Of a stretch of 64,000 bases of DNA, positions 54,044-64,000 are shown piece by piece (position 1 is the first letter of the stretch; each line of letters starts with the position of its first letter). Origin of the DNA: Acinetobacter pittii. Its GTDB lineage: Bacteria; Pseudomonadota; Gammaproteobacteria; Pseudomonadales; Moraxellaceae. The stretch is taken from the NCBI RefSeq assembly GCF_034064985.1, contig NZ_CP139249.1:868001-932000 (forward strand). Reading direction: 5' to 3'. The position numbers and the translations under genes were made by a program. Below the pieces are notes generated by a model. It was not told the DNA's origin and ran no database searches. It saw only the letters and a program-made list of their open reading frames with translations.

Positions 54044-55060
54044 ATGTCCGATTGGCCACCAAAACCACAAAATGAACCTATAATCCCTAAACAAAATGGA
54101 CCAGAATGGCAAATTCTTGAGAAGGCTGTACTTGCTTCAGTAGAAGAGCAACGCCGTAGTCGTCGTTGGGGTATCTTCTTCAAAACATTAACTTTTATTT
54201 ATCTACTATTTATTATTGTACTTATGGGTAAAGGCTGTTCAACCAGCAAAGAAGGCTCTGCTGTAAGTAGCAGTAGTGCTCATTTAGCGGTGGTAGATAT
54301 TATTGGAACGATTGATGCTTCAAGCAATCAAGCAGTAAATAGTGAAGATACCAATAAAGCGCTTAAACGTGCTTTTGAAGCCTCAAATAGTAAAGCTGTT
54401 GCACTTAATATTAACTCACCTGGCGGTTCTCCAGTTCAGTCTGATGAAATTTGGCAGGAAATTCGTTATTTGAAAAAACAACATCCTGATAAAAAAGTTT
54501 ATGCTGTTATTGGTGATATGGGTGCATCGGGTGCGTACTATATTGCGTCTGCTGCCGATGAAATTATTGTCAATCCATCAAGTTTAGTGGGTTCAATTGG
54601 TGTGATCATGCCTAACTATGGCATTACTGGTTTAGCCCAGAAGCTCGGTATTGAAGACCGTACTTTAACTGCCGGAACGAATAAAGACATTTTAAGTATG
54701 ACAAAACCGATTGATCCTGCTCAAAAGCAACATATTCAATCTGTTCTTGATAATGTTCATACTCACTTTATTACCGCAGTGAAAGAAGGCCGTGGTAAGC
54801 GTTTAAAATCGAATGATCCAGCTATTTTTTCTGGCTTATTCTGGACGGGTGAACAAGCAATTCAATTAGGTGTTGCTGACCGTTCAGGTAATATTACGAG
54901 CTTGATGCGTGAACTAAACCTTGATAATAAAGTTGACTACACAATTGAGCGTAACCCACTACAATCCATTTTGGGCCGTATGGGGGCACAAATCGGGCAA
55001 GGAGTAAGTGAATCTATTGCTCAAGAGGTGCAGACTAGTCAAAGCGCAAAATTACAATAA
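54044..55060 (+). CDS. S49 family signal peptide peptidase (SppA-like)
   Basis: From ATG at 54044 the product is 338 residues: a proline-rich cytoplasmic start, a membrane helix (about 47-63, FKTLTFIYLLFIIVLMGKG) and an S49 peptidase domain. The catalytic Ser is in GDMGASGAYYIASAADEI and the Lys follows in the SLVGSIGVIMP to MTKPIDPAQKQ stretch. LNINSPGGSPVQSDEIW is the family oxyanion region. SppA enzymes degrade cleaved signal peptides. This short form (one S49 domain) would act as a tetramer or octamer, as in Bacillus SppA. A hydrolase gene follows 23 bases later. Confidence 0.93.
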   Translation: MSDWPPKPQNEPIIPKQNGPEWQILEKAVLASVEEQRRSRRWGIFFKTLTFIYLLFIIVLMGKGCSTSKEGSAVSSSSAHLAVVDIIGTIDASSNQAVNSEDTNKALKRAFEASNSKAVALNINSPGGSPVQSDEIWQEIRYLKKQHPDKKVYAVIGDMGASGAYYIASAADEIIVNPSSLVGSIGVIMPNYGITGLAQKLGIEDRTLTAGTNKDILSMTKPIDPAQKQHIQSVLDNVHTHFITAVKEGRGKRLKSNDPAIFSGLFWTGEQAIQLGVADRSGNITSLMRELNLDNKVDYTIERNPLQSILGRMGAQIGQGVSESIAQEVQTSQSAKLQ

Positions 55061-55083
55061 ATCTGTATTTTTAGGATAACGGT

Positions 55084-55893
55084 ATGTCAATGAAACCGGT
55101 TATACACTTTGCGCATGCCAATGGTGTGCCATCTATGGTGTATCAAAAATTGTTTGATCAATTAAAAGATGAGTATGACGTAATTTATGTTCCACTCATT
55201 GGTCCTGACAAACGTTATCCTGTGACGAATCATTGGCCTGCTTTGGTTGATCAAGTTATTGATAGTATTGTGCGTCAGGCGAAAGGACGTAAAGTCATCG
55301 GATTAGGCCATTCTCTTGGTTCGGTTTTAACATTGATGGCCTCTTTTCGACGTCCTGAACTTTTCTCTCAAGTCATTATGTTAGATCCGCCTCTTATTTT
55401 AGGACGATATTCATTTGCTTTTCATATGGCAAAATTATTTCGTCCTAAATTAGTTGATGCGATGACACCGGCGGGCTTATCTGCACGTCGTCGTGAACAT
55501 TGGGAATCAAGAGAACAGGCTGCTGAATTATTACGTCCCAAAGGTTTCTATAAAGATTTTGATGAAGATTGTTTCCAAGCTTATATTGATTATGCTTTAA
55601 AAGAAGATTCGGTTCGCGGTGGAGTAACTTTAACCATTTCCCGTGAAGATGAAGTGGCAATTTTCCGTAAAAATCCTTCTTGGTGGTGGTTACCTATGCC
55701 AAAAACTAAGATGCCTGTGCATTTAGTTGTGGGCAAAGAAAGTGCTTTTTTAAAAAGAGGCTTTCCTCAAATGGCAAAGCGGAAAATGGGCATCCCATTT
55801 ACTGTGGTTGAAGGAGGGCATATGTTTCCACTAGAGCATCCTATTGACACAGTAAACTCTATAAAGAAATTGATTCATCAACAGCTAAATTAA
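55084..55893 (+). CDS. Alpha/beta hydrolase
   Basis: The 269-residue protein starts MSMKPVIHFAHANGVPSMVY, with the oxyanion HANG motif, the nucleophile elbow GLGHSLGSVLTL (Ser near residue 78), an Asp region (HLVVGKESAFLKRGF) and the catalytic His in EGGHMFPLEHP. It is a cytoplasmic serine hydrolase of the MhpC-like type with unknown substrate. It follows the S49 peptidase gene after 23 bases and is probably co-transcribed. A strong terminator follows and serves the convergent purN. Confidence 0.9.
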   Translation: MSMKPVIHFAHANGVPSMVYQKLFDQLKDEYDVIYVPLIGPDKRYPVTNHWPALVDQVIDSIVRQAKGRKVIGLGHSLGSVLTLMASFRRPELFSQVIMLDPPLILGRYSFAFHMAKLFRPKLVDAMTPAGLSARRREHWESREQAAELLRPKGFYKDFDEDCFQAYIDYALKEDSVRGGVTLTISREDEVAIFRKNPSWWWLPMPKTKMPVHLVVGKESAFLKRGFPQMAKRKMGIPFTVVEGGHMFPLEHPIDTVNSIKKLIHQQLN

Positions 55894-55908
55894 TTTTTTA
55901 AACACATA

Positions 55909-55938
55909 AAAAAAGGACATGCCAGCATGTCCTTTTTT
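55909..55938. terminator. Bidirectional terminator between hydrolase gene and purN
   Basis: AAAAAAGGACATGC-CA-GCATGTCCTTTTTT is a perfect 14-bp stem with T-runs on both strands. Confidence 0.95.
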
Positions 55939-55962
55939 ATTTTTGTTTGTTAGTAAAACATT

Positions 55963-56592
55963 TTACCAACTTGCAAAACGAATAGGATCTTTTAGAACTT
56001 GATTACGGAAATAGGCTTGCCCATCTTTCCAAGTAAGTTGACCGTTACACAACCATTCTGCAACTTGAGGATAAATAAAATGCTCAAGTGTATGTACTCG
56101 ATCTGCTAATGAAGCAGCAGTATCATGTTCTTTAACTGATATAGCTGATTGGGCTATAGATTGACCAGAATCCAGTTCAGCAGTTACAAAGTGCACGGTA
56201 CAACCATGTAAACGATCACCTGTGTTTAAAACACGTTGATGCGTATTCACACCTTTGTAAGCTGGAAGAAGCGAGGGATGTATATTCAGCATTTTCCCTT
56301 GCCATTTGTTGACAAAGGTTGGCGTTAAGATACGCATGAAGCCAGCTAAAATAACTACATCTACTTCCCAAGCTAAGAGTTGCTGATGCATTGCTTCATC
56401 AAACACTTCACGAGTTGGAAAGTCTTTATGGGAGATAACAGCGGTAGCAATATTAGCTTTTTGAGCGCGCTCTAAGGCATAAGCATCTGCTTTATTAGAC
56501 AGTACACCTACAATTTGCCCTGATAGATTTGCATCTATCAAGGCTTGTAAATTACTGCCGTTCCCAGAGACTAGAACAGCAATTTTTATCAT
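55963..56592 (-). CDS. purN: Phosphoribosylglycinamide formyltransferase
   Basis: The 209-residue protein starts with [19 protein letters not shown], which binds the phosphate of GAR, and has the catalytic Asn-His-Asp set in [20 protein letters not shown] and the [13 protein letters not shown] loop. It transfers a formyl group from 10-formyltetrahydrofolate to GAR in purine synthesis. Its start overlaps the end of purM by four bases (ATGA), so the pair is translationally coupled, as in many bacteria. Confidence 0.97.
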   Translation of the reverse strand: MIKIAVLVSGNGSNLQALIDANLSGQIVGVLSNKADAYALERAQKANIATAVISHKDFPTREVFDEAMHQQLLAWEVDVVILAGFMRILTPTFVNKWQGKMLNIHPSLLPAYKGVNTHQRVLNTGDRLHGCTVHFVTAELDSGQSIAQSAISVKEHDTAASLADRVHTLEHFIYPQVAEWLCNGQLTWKDGQAYFRNQVLKDPIRFASW

Positions 56593-57659
56593 GCAAAGAT
56601 CACACGAATTTTTTCGTCTGCACCTTCTACTGATTCAGCATTTTCTTGGATATGTCCAATCTTCCAAGCTTTTTCGCCTTGAGCATTAAGCACTTCAATT
56701 GCTTTTTCAGCATCATTTGCATCAACAGCAATAACCATACCTACGCCACAGTTAAAAGTACGGTACATTTCAAAGCGTTCTACATTGCCTTCGCGTTGTA
56801 GAAGTTGGAATAATTCAGACCATTCCCAAGAAGACTCATCAATTACTGCTTGTGCACCATTTGGTAATACGCGAGGTAAGTTACCTGGTAAACCACCACC
56901 AGTAATGTGTGCCATAGCATGAACATCAACTTGTTTGCAGAGTTCAAGAACTGGTTTTACATAAATACGAGTTGGTTCCATTGCTACATCAGCAAGAGGA
57001 CGACCATCAATTATTTGAGTTAAATCAACGTTTTTAACGTCTAAAATTTTACGCAGTAATGAGTAACCATTAGAGTGAGCACCACTCGATGCAACACCGA
57101 TAAGTACATCACCAGACTTTACTTTAGAGCCATCAATAATTTTGCTTTGTTCAACAACACCAACGGCAAAACCAGCAAGATCGTAATCTTCGCCTTCATA
57201 CATTCCTGGCATTTCTGCGGTTTCACCACCTACAAGTGCGCAACCTGCAAGTTCACAACCTTTACCAATACCAGTAACAACATTTGCAGCAACGTCAACA
57301 TTTAAGTGACCAGTCGCGTAATAATCAAGGAAGAATAATGGTTCTGCACCACAAACTAAAAGGTCATTTACACACATAGCCACAAGGTCTTGGCCAATTG
57401 TGTCATGACGATTAAGATTAAGTGCCAAACGTAATTTAGTTCCTACACCGTCGGTTCCAGAAACTAAAACAGGCTCTTCATAACCTTTAGGAATTTTGCA
57501 TAGTGCACCAAAGCCACCAAGACCGCCCATTACTTCAGGACGACTTGTACGTTTAGCGACTGACTTGATACGATCGACCAGTGCGTCGCCCGCTTCAATG
57601 TCAACACCCGCATCTTTGTAGCTTAAACCGGTATTTGGGGTAGAAGTTGAGTTGCTCAT
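56589..57659 (-). CDS. purM: Phosphoribosylformylglycinamidine cyclo-ligase
   Basis: The 356-residue AIR synthetase begins with [19 protein letters not shown] and has [60 protein letters not shown] ([20 protein letters not shown]) and [16 protein letters not shown]. It closes the imidazole ring in purine synthesis. It is the first gene of purM-purN. The upstream gap of 135 bases to the divergent perM-type gene holds no recognisable PurR-like operator. Confidence 0.97.
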   Translation of the reverse strand: MSNSTSTPNTGLSYKDAGVDIEAGDALVDRIKSVAKRTSRPEVMGGLGGFGALCKIPKGYEEPVLVSGTDGVGTKLRLALNLNRHDTIGQDLVAMCVNDLLVCGAEPLFFLDYYATGHLNVDVAANVVTGIGKGCELAGCALVGGETAEMPGMYEGEDYDLAGFAVGVVEQSKIIDGSKVKSGDVLIGVASSGAHSNGYSLLRKILDVKNVDLTQIIDGRPLADVAMEPTRIYVKPVLELCKQVDVHAMAHITGGGLPGNLPRVLPNGAQAVIDESSWEWSELFQLLQREGNVERFEMYRTFNCGVGMVIAVDANDAEKAIEVLNAQGEKAWKIGHIQENAESVEGADEKIRVIFA

Positions 57660-57794
57660 AAATGAAGTCTCCGCATTGGCGGCAGATTATAACCTGAATA
57701 TACGAAACTCTTATGTTATTTATGCTCGAAAATGCTATCTTTAATAAAAATATTTTTTCATTTATAACGATTAAATCAAAAAAGGCTAGATTTT

Positions 57795-58988
57795 ATGCAA
57801 GATCGTATACTGCGCCGTATTTTTTTACTCGCAGGTATTGTATTGCTGGTATGGGTGTTGTACTTACTCAAGCCTGTAGTCATTCCTTTTATCGGTGCTT
57901 TTTTCCTCGCTTATTTATTCAGTCCACTTGTTGATGTGCTGGTAAAAATGAAATTGCCTCGTTGGTTGGCAATTAGCATGGTATTTGTCGGAATAGGTGT
58001 AACCTTAACTATTGCACTCTGGTATTTAGTTCCACTGATTTGGAAACAATTAGTTTATGCACGAGATAGTATTCCAGCAGGCATTCACTGGATTAATGCT
58101 ACTTTTTTACCTTGGGTATCTTCGACATTTAATGTCCAGCAAATGGAAATTGACACCGAGCAGTTGTCCAAAGCTGTGATGGAATATGTCCAAACAAACT
58201 ATAGTGCAGACAGCATTCAGGCAGTGTTATTAAAATTGGCTCAATCGGGTTTGAATTTTATTCAAATTGGTGGGACAGTTGTTTTAATTCCTATTATTGC
58301 TTTCTATTTCTTGCTGGATTGGGAACGTATGTTACAAAACTTACGTCGTCTCATTCCGCGTCCATATGAAGCAACTACTTTACAGATCGTTGGCGAATGC
58401 CATAGTGTTTTAGGTGCATTTGTTAAAGGTCAGTTTCTGGTCATGCTATTGCTTGGCGTAGTTTATGCAGTTGGTTTGCAACTCATTGGTTTGGAAGTTG
58501 GTCTTATTATTGGTATGGTGGCTGGGCTTGCTAGTATTATTCCTTATTTAGGATTTGCCGTAGGTATTATTGCCGCTATTATTGCCAGCTTGTTCCAGTT
58601 CGGATTGGATTGGATGCATCTATTACTGGTTGGTGTAGTTTTTATGATTGGCCAAGCGGTAGAAGGCTATATTCTACAGCCATTCCTACTGGGTGATAAA
58701 ATTGGCCTATCTCCTGTCGCAGTTGTTTTTGCAGTATTGGCAGGTGCACAGCTTGCAGGCTTCTTGGGGATGTTAATTGCATTGCCTGTTGCTGCGGTTA
58801 TTGTAGTGTTGTTGAAGCATTTAAGAGAGAATTATGAAAGAAGCTCACTTTATGCTCCACCTTCTACATTAGTGATACAACATGGCGATATCGAGCAAAT
58901 TCATGTACAAACTGAGAGCACTAAGCTTGATCTTGAAGTTAAAACACAGCAAGATACAGATGAACTGAAATCCCCTAACCAGAAATAA
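57795..58988 (+). CDS. AI-2E/PerM family transporter
   Basis: The 397-residue protein has eight expected membrane helices: LLAGIVLLVWVLYLLKPVVI, FIGAFFLAYLFSPLVDVLVK, LAISMVFVGIGVTLTIALWY, a periplasmic domain, and a C-terminal block with FVKGQFLVMLLLGVVYAVGL, GLASIIPYLGFAVGIIAA and LGDKIGLSPVAVVFAVLAG. This fits the AI-2 exporter-like family that includes PerM. A hydrophilic tail of about 45 residues follows. The gene precedes hda by 20 bases, an order often seen (perM upstream of hda) in gammaproteobacteria. Confidence 0.9.
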   Translation: MQDRILRRIFLLAGIVLLVWVLYLLKPVVIPFIGAFFLAYLFSPLVDVLVKMKLPRWLAISMVFVGIGVTLTIALWYLVPLIWKQLVYARDSIPAGIHWINATFLPWVSSTFNVQQMEIDTEQLSKAVMEYVQTNYSADSIQAVLLKLAQSGLNFIQIGGTVVLIPIIAFYFLLDWERMLQNLRRLIPRPYEATTLQIVGECHSVLGAFVKGQFLVMLLLGVVYAVGLQLIGLEVGLIIGMVAGLASIIPYLGFAVGIIAAIIASLFQFGLDWMHLLLVGVVFMIGQAVEGYILQPFLLGDKIGLSPVAVVFAVLAGAQLAGFLGMLIALPVAAVIVVLLKHLRENYERSSLYAPPSTLVIQHGDIEQIHVQTESTKLDLEVKTQQDTDELKSPNQK

Positions 58989-59008
58989 TTTCAAGGTTAA
59001 TTCAATAT

Positions 59009-59707
59009 ATGCGTCAACTCCAACTGGATATAGAACCTCAACTTGATGCCCGAATCAGTGATTTTTCGGGACCGGGTTGGGGGCATGTAGTCGATGCTGT
59101 GCGTCAATTACATGCTGGTCTGGTGAGTAGGTTTTACATCTATGGTGGAGCTGGGACGGGGAAGAGTCATTTACTTTCTGCAATTTGTGATTCTTATTTA
59201 GAACTAGGCAAATCTGCGATTAAAGTCTCTTTACTGGAACTGCTTGATGCACCTATTGAGGCAATTACGTCTCTAGAACATTATGATCTTGTTGCTTTGG
59301 ATGATATTGAATCAATTAGTGGCGTACCTCACTGGCAAAAAGCTGTTTTTCATTTAATGAATAATCACGAAGGACAACTGGTATTCTCTTCGCGTGTAGC
59401 ACCGATCGAATTAAAGCTTGAATTGCCAGACTTACAGTCACGACTTACACAGGCCGTTAGTGTAAAAGTGCCGAGTGGAAGTTTATATGCAGACCGCTAT
59501 GCCTTGGTGACATCTGTAATGGCTAGACGTGGTATCCACTTTGATCAGCAAATTGTTGATTACTTATTATTACATGGTCCTCACCAAGCATCTCTTTTAC
59601 TGCAAACTGTTGCTCAGTTAGAAAAACTACTCAAAGGTGAAAAAACAAAACTTTCTAATGCGACTTTAAGACAAATTTACGCTTTGATTGATGAATATCA
59701 ACAGTAG
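59009..59707 (+). CDS. hda: DnaA regulatory inactivator Hda
   Basis: The 232-residue protein is a DnaA-like AAA+ protein without the DNA-binding domain. The N-terminus MRQLQLDIEPQLDARISDF contains the clamp-binding motif QLQLDI. Walker A is GGAGTGKSHLL, Walker B VALDDIESI, and sensor 2 region follows (MARRGIHFDQQIVDYLL). Hda with the sliding clamp turns DnaA-ATP to DnaA-ADP after initiation. It follows the PerM-type gene by 20 bases. A DnaA-box cluster in the same window lies 52 kb away. Confidence 0.94.
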   Translation: MRQLQLDIEPQLDARISDFSGPGWGHVVDAVRQLHAGLVSRFYIYGGAGTGKSHLLSAICDSYLELGKSAIKVSLLELLDAPIEAITSLEHYDLVALDDIESISGVPHWQKAVFHLMNNHEGQLVFSSRVAPIELKLELPDLQSRLTQAVSVKVPSGSLYADRYALVTSVMARRGIHFDQQIVDYLLLHGPHQASLLLQTVAQLEKLLKGEKTKLSNATLRQIYALIDEYQQ

Positions 59708-60042
59708 ACTTTCTAACTTAAGTTTGCTGTTTTGTTTAAATTAAACTCATATAATTTAAAAGATAGCTTTCCCTACATAAGTTTTTTCATTTCAGAATAG
59801 TTGTATTTATAACTTCTAAATTTTCTTTTAATTTTTTAATACGCCACTTTTTTGTATTTAAAAAAATTTTTAGATCTACGAAGCTTTTTGTAATCTAGCT
59901 CAAAAATGACTCTAAAGACCGACCAAAATGTCTTGAGAATTTCTACTTCCTGTGACAAAGTACGCACAAAGGATGCGGTTGCAAAAGCGGAAATTTTGCA
60001 ATTTTGACAAAGAAAAATGAAAAAAGATGTAAGGAGATGGGT
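59708..60042. other. Intergenic region upstream of the CSLREA genes
   Basis: No gene is seen in 335 AT-rich bases. It should hold the promoter of the CSLREA pair and contains an inverted repeat at 59979-60001. No hda terminator is recognisable. Confidence 0.6.
59979..60001. promoter_or_regulatory. Inverted repeat upstream of CSLREA gene 1
   Basis: TTGCAAAA, seven bases, TTTTGCAA is a perfect 8-bp inverted repeat 41 bases before the start codon. It may be an operator or a leader hairpin. Confidence 0.35.
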
Positions 60043-61896
60043 ATGCTCAAACGGAGCATTGCTTTTGCTTTATTGGCTATTGCTGGACACGCTTATTCTG
60101 CTGATATTCAAGTCACAACTACAACTGATGAAGATGTCGATAACACGGTCTGTTCATTACGCGAGGCTGTAAAATTTCTAAATTATCGAGCCTCTTCCAA
60201 TGCTGCTGATGTTGAAAAATATGCAAATGGTTACAATGGTTGTGGTAATAAAGACGCTTCATCAAATATTATTTTGCAACGTGATAAAGAATATTTATTA
60301 AATACAAGTATAACGATTGCAGCGCCTCTTACTATCTCAATAACTGAAAATGATTCCCCTTTTGAAGACACTGATCAACCAGGCTCTCATAATGCTACTA
60401 TTAAAATAGCAAGCACCGACAGGCTATTTCACATAGATGATGGCAGTACAGAAAAGCCATCATTTTCCGTTTATTTCAATGATCTTAACTTACAGGGTGC
60501 TGGGGCGAAATCAAATGTTACTATCGGCGGTTTAATTCTAAATCACGAAAGCTTAATTATTCAAAACTCTCGATTAACTGATGGATATGCTAATGAAGGC
60601 GGAGCTATTTATAATCAGGGATTATTGACTCAAACAGATCAAACTGCTGGATCAGTTCGTATTATAAATAGCCTTATTCAAAATAATAAAGCAAATCAGG
60701 GCGGGGTGATTTATAGTGAACAGCCTTTGTATTTTATTACTCAATCAGTAATACGTGATAATGAAGTTAGTTTAGCAAGCGGATCACTTTTCTTCAGTGC
60801 AAATAAATTTAATGACGAAAGTACTGGGCAATATTTAAGTCGCCGAGCTATTGGATTAAGTAATAGTACGTTTTTTCACAATAAAGTCGGTTTTATTGCC
60901 AATATTTACGATGGAATGTTTGTTAATAACATCACCATGATAAAAAATGATAAAGGCCTATTTCTTGATGCTCCGCAAGGTAATGCTTCTATTTCAAATA
61001 GTGTTTTAGTTGGTAATGCAGTCAATTGTCAAGCTAGTGCAACTGATAAAACAATTATACAAAGTAATTTGGTGACAGCAGAATGTAATCGAAATGCCTC
61101 ATCAAAACTTCCTAATATTCTTTACCCTAGTAATGAAAGATTAATAGTAGGTAATACTGATGAGGGAGTATGTGATGTGACATCAAAAGACGGATTGTTT
61201 TGTCCGTTTAGCACGCCTAAAGATAGTTTCTTAGGTTTTTTTAAGCCTCGATTGCTTGAGAGCTACACCACTTTAGCAGATTCCCTGATTATTAATAAAG
61301 GCCGCTTATACAGTGATGCTTCCTCAATTGGTTTAGCAAGTTGTGAGAGATTAGATCAAAGAGGAAAAAGACGTACTGGTTATGATGAGCTGTGTGATCT
61401 AGGTGCAATTGAATACATCTTAGATAGTGAAATTGCACCTGTTGGTCAGGATATTAGATATGGTCAAGTTGCAAAATTCAGTATTTTGGGTTCTCTCAGT
61501 GAAGCCGATTTAGTGACTCCAGCTACGTGTAAGCGTTTGTTTGGTGAGCGTCCAGATGGAAAAGGGTGGCAACCCGGGTGCTTGAAAATTGTGCAAAATA
61601 AAGATACCCCAGTTTCAAAAGGTACTTTAACTCTGGATCAGAATGGTAATGTGATTTACACGCCAAATGGAAATTGGCATGGGTCAGATATTTTTAGTAT
61701 TCAGGTTGTGACGAGTGTAACTCGTTTTAACGAAGGCGTAGACTTTCAATATATTTCTATTCCAACGACAATTTCCCAAGCTCCTTTATCAGGTATTGAA
61801 GATAAATCTGTCAGTGCAGGTGGTGGCGGTAGTGTGGGAGGTGGGATTTTGTTGGGTTTATTAGGATTAATTGCATTACGCCGTTTCAAGTCATAA
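60043..61896 (+). CDS. CSLREA domain surface/exported protein with GlyGly-CTERM tail
   Basis: From ATG at 60043, seven bases after AAGGAG, the product is 617 residues. A signal peptide ([16 protein letters not shown]) precedes the CSLREA motif ([15 protein letters not shown], about 30-45), then a right-handed beta-helix-like region with repeated GGxI and N-rich turns ([20 protein letters not shown]), an Ig/cadherin-like module ([17 protein letters not shown]), and a C-terminal tail [19 protein letters not shown] followed by IALRRFKS. That tail is a GlyGly-CTERM signal, recognised by a rhombosortase protease. In Acinetobacter such proteins are known as rhombotargets. The binding target and role are unknown. 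No rhombosortase gene is in the window. Confidence 0.88.
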   Translation: MLKRSIAFALLAIAGHAYSADIQVTTTTDEDVDNTVCSLREAVKFLNYRASSNAADVEKYANGYNGCGNKDASSNIILQRDKEYLLNTSITIAAPLTISITENDSPFEDTDQPGSHNATIKIASTDRLFHIDDGSTEKPSFSVYFNDLNLQGAGAKSNVTIGGLILNHESLIIQNSRLTDGYANEGGAIYNQGLLTQTDQTAGSVRIINSLIQNNKANQGGVIYSEQPLYFITQSVIRDNEVSLASGSLFFSANKFNDESTGQYLSRRAIGLSNSTFFHNKVGFIANIYDGMFVNNITMIKNDKGLFLDAPQGNASISNSVLVGNAVNCQASATDKTIIQSNLVTAECNRNASSKLPNILYPSNERLIVGNTDEGVCDVTSKDGLFCPFSTPKDSFLGFFKPRLLESYTTLADSLIINKGRLYSDASSIGLASCERLDQRGKRRTGYDELCDLGAIEYILDSEIAPVGQDIRYGQVAKFSILGSLSEADLVTPATCKRLFGERPDGKGWQPGCLKIVQNKDTPVSKGTLTLDQNGNVIYTPNGNWHGSDIFSIQVVTSVTRFNEGVDFQYISIPTTISQAPLSGIEDKSVSAGGGGSVGGGILLGLLGLIALRRFKS

Positions 61897-61911
61897 TCAA
61901 GGATGACGACT

Positions 61912-64000
61912 ATGAAAAAATATCAAAAAGCATTAGGCATCATTACTGTTATTGCTGCAATTCCTTTAATGGCAGCAGAAAACGATACCATTATTAAAGT
62001 TAATACATTTGTAGATGAAGACCTCGATAATAATTTGTGTTCATTAAAAGAAGCTATTATTGCCGCTGAAAGAAGTACTTCATATCATGGTTGTATCTTA
62101 CCTGCAATTAATACGAAATATGTGATTCAGCTTGAAAAGGGGATTTATAATTTAGATGAAGAGTTGGTACCTAGAAATAATCTGACTATTCAAGGACCTG
62201 AGCCGGTTGATTGGAGCAAGAAAGGTTTATTAAGTGGTAGTTATCCAGCACCCACAGCTATACAAACTCGTATAAATGCTGGAGGAAAATCTCGTATTTT
62301 TAATACAGCTGTTAGTAAACAGCCTTTGGCATTAAATAATATTATTTTAGAGAATGGTAAAGCTTCTGATGTGGGAGGAGCAATTTACGCTGGTGCAGAT
62401 GTAACTTTACAAAATACACAGATTTTAAATTCACAAGCAGCTCAGGGCGGTGCAATTTATTTAGGGGGAGGAGTTGCTGGCTTATCAATATTTCATTCAT
62501 TGATTCAAGGTAATGGAACAAACGCTAGTAGAGGAAGTGTGGTTGCAATGAGCTGTATGTTTAATGGTTCTTATGCAATACGTACTATTTCATTTGATTC
62601 AAATACTATCATTAAAAATGGATCTACTGCTTCTTTAAGTACCTTTGAGTTTTGTGGTACACCAACAATCAAATTTGGTAATAACACAGTTACTCAAAAT
62701 ATTGCTAGCCCGACTAATGGTACCATTCTTAAATTTTCTGGTGATGCAGTTCCAACTGAAAATCAAACAACAAACCTCAGTTCGACAAGTAGCTTGACAT
62801 TAATAAATAATACAATTGTTGAGAACTTTGCTCATACCATTTTTTTATATGACAAGTTAGGAAAAAAAGATTTAAGTTTTAATGTACTAGCTTTTAATTC
62901 AGGTTCTTTTGCATGTCGCTATTTATTAGGTTCTGCTACTGATCAAAAAGATGCTAGAATTTTATTAAAATTTAATGCATTAAAGTTAAGTGGTAGTAAT
63001 GAAAAATGTGACATGCCAGCTGAAACTTTACCCGCTGGTCATACTAATATAGATGTGTCCTCAAAAATATTAAGCCAGTTATTAGAGCCGTCCAAAGAAC
63101 CTAGTGATGAAACTACAGATTTCTTACCCATTTATTATCCAAAAAATAATCAGCAATCTGATGATTTAGTCGACGTAGATTTAAAAAATGAAGGAGGCTG
63201 TCTTTCATTAGATCAAAGAGGATTAGAAAGACTTACTAGTACAAGTACTGGTGATCAAACGGTTCTTAATTCTGTTAATAAATGTGATATTGGTTCTGTT
63301 GAGCAAGCTAGATTAGCAGTAAAAACTACAGCAGTTGACACGGGTTATATTAATAGTTCACTTACTGATTTATTAAATACTTATCAATCTGGTGTGGACC
63401 AAACAAAAGCAAATTTAGCTAACCCTGCTTTTTCACTTCAAGAATCTGCTTTAAAGATGAATTTAGCAAATTTTGAAAACTTAGTTAATCAGACTAAAGC
63501 TAATTTAAAGTATAGAGGAATTTATATAAATCTTAAAAACTATTATTCTACGTTTAAAAATGGTAATCCTAGAGAGATTAATATTATACCTTATGAAAAT
63601 AGTAATCATGTATTTGTTCCGTTTAAACCTGATGATTATGATATTGATGTTAAAGTTATCGGTAAGGGCCAAACACCTGAGACAGCGAAAGAAGATAATA
63701 TTAAAAGCTTAAAATGTGAGTGGAATTCATCTCTTCAGCAAATTCTTTTATATCGTACAGATGACGCTCCTTCCGGAGATGATTTCGAGTTTTGTCAATA
63801 TACACTCACTCTAAAAGCAAATAGAAGTATTACTGCAACAGGTATAGTTAAAGCTTCACTCATTAATATAGCTCCTGTTTCAGGGAACGGCACAATAACA
63901 TTTAAGTATTTGGCGAATGAAATAATTCCTTTAAATTTACTTAAATATGCGAATGATGATGGAGATGGGCCTACTAATACACTTATTACAAAGCCTACTA
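61912..64000 (+). CDS. CSLREA domain exported protein, second copy (partial, right edge)
   Basis: The frame opens at ATG 61912 behind AAGGA and stays open to the window end, giving at least 696 residues. The signal peptide is KALGIITVIAAIPLMAA. A CSLREA-type motif follows as DNNLCSLKEAIIAAER, then GAIYAGADVTLQ and GGAIYLGGGVAGLS beta-helix turns, a DQRG stretch like that of gene 1 (LDQRGLERL), a helical linker, and the start of an Ig-like module (NIAPVSGNGTITFKYLANE). It lies 15 bases after gene 1 and should be in the same operon. A GlyGly-CTERM tail is expected beyond the edge but is not visible. Paralogy to gene 1 is by motif order, not by high identity. Confidence 0.85.
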   Translation, partial: MKKYQKALGIITVIAAIPLMAAENDTIIKVNTFVDEDLDNNLCSLKEAIIAAERSTSYHGCILPAINTKYVIQLEKGIYNLDEELVPRNNLTIQGPEPVDWSKKGLLSGSYPAPTAIQTRINAGGKSRIFNTAVSKQPLALNNIILENGKASDVGGAIYAGADVTLQNTQILNSQAAQGGAIYLGGGVAGLSIFHSLIQGNGTNASRGSVVAMSCMFNGSYAIRTISFDSNTIIKNGSTASLSTFEFCGTPTIKFGNNTVTQNIASPTNGTILKFSGDAVPTENQTTNLSSTSSLTLINNTIVENFAHTIFLYDKLGKKDLSFNVLAFNSGSFACRYLLGSATDQKDARILLKFNALKLSGSNEKCDMPAETLPAGHTNIDVSSKILSQLLEPSKEPSDETTDFLPIYYPKNNQQSDDLVDVDLKNEGGCLSLDQRGLERLTSTSTGDQTVLNSVNKCDIGSVEQARLAVKTTAVDTGYINSSLTDLLNTYQSGVDQTKANLANPAFSLQESALKMNLANFENLVNQTKANLKYRGIYINLKNYYSTFKNGNPREINIIPYENSNHVFVPFKPDDYDIDVKVIGKGQTPETAKEDNIKSLKCEWNSSLQQILLYRTDDAPSGDDFEFCQYTLTLKANRSITATGIVKASLINIAPVSGNGTITFKYLANEIIPLNLLKYANDDGDGPTNTLITKPT

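Noticed and set aside
57713..57934. A 73-codon frame ahead of the PerM-type gene
   Set aside because: It overlaps the start of the transporter in another frame and has no ribosome binding site or coherent composition.
1..64000. Insertion sequences, CRISPR arrays or an intact prophage
   Set aside because: No transposase, integrase other than XerC, cas gene, spaced direct repeats or phage structural genes were seen.

Overview
The window is a chromosomal segment of a low-GC gammaproteobacterium, almost certainly Acinetobacter and most likely of the A. baumannii-calcoaceticus group. This rests on gene content and protein sequence: a GyrA with Ser81 and an acidic C-terminal insert, lptM-lysA-dapF-xerC order, a single LolC/E-type permease next to lolD, ComEC, and CSLREA proteins with a GlyGly-CTERM tail. 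No database could be searched. Most of the window is ordinary core genome, tightly packed and punctuated by clear intrinsic terminators, many of them shared by convergent genes.

Layout. 1-10.8 kb: a lipoprotein glycerophosphodiester phosphodiesterase (cut by the left edge), an RND pump without an adjacent periplasmic partner, a DUF4112 membrane protein, HtpX, two lytic transglycosylases, TtcA, an SCP2-like protein and GreB. 10.9-15.2 kb is the accessory-looking part: tRNA-Ser(UGA), two very AT-rich small membrane-protein genes, a frameshifted gene resembling the Ash family of P4-type satellites lying in strongly structured sequence, a TetR-type regulator, and four small orphan genes, several exported or lipoprotein-like. 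15.3-24.6 kb: nitroreductase, glycerate kinase, an FdhF/YdeP-like molybdoenzyme with FdhD, a DUF1232 protein, the overlapping pair pdxB-epmA, and a Tim44-domain protein. 24.6-36.1 kb: RadA, an alanine/Na+ symporter, CycA, the lysine branch lptM-lysA-dapF with a LysE-type exporter, XerC, and EtfBA.

36.4-46.6 kb: gyrA with a structured leader; a four-gene minus-strand export operon (TolC-type channel, HlyD-type adaptor, two ABC-2 type permeases) with no ATPase gene in the cluster; serC; an orphan 313-residue protein and a 48-residue membrane protein read behind it. 46.9-59.7 kb: a YaiI/YqxD protein, an EamA transporter, lolC/F-lolD, comEC converging on and overlapping a lipid A acyltransferase gene, an S49 peptidase, an alpha/beta hydrolase, purM-purN, a PerM-type transporter and hda. 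60-64 kb: two consecutive CSLREA proteins, the first ending in a GlyGly-CTERM sorting tail and the second cut by the right edge.

There is no insertion sequence, CRISPR array, rRNA operon or intact prophage. The points most worth a second look are the satellite relic next to tRNA-Ser with its nested inverted repeats, a four-member cluster of DnaA-box-like 9-mers upstream of ttcA, the ATPase-less export operon with a palindrome over its -10 element, the paired CSLREA/GlyGly-CTERM genes, and several very short genes (48 and 18 codons).
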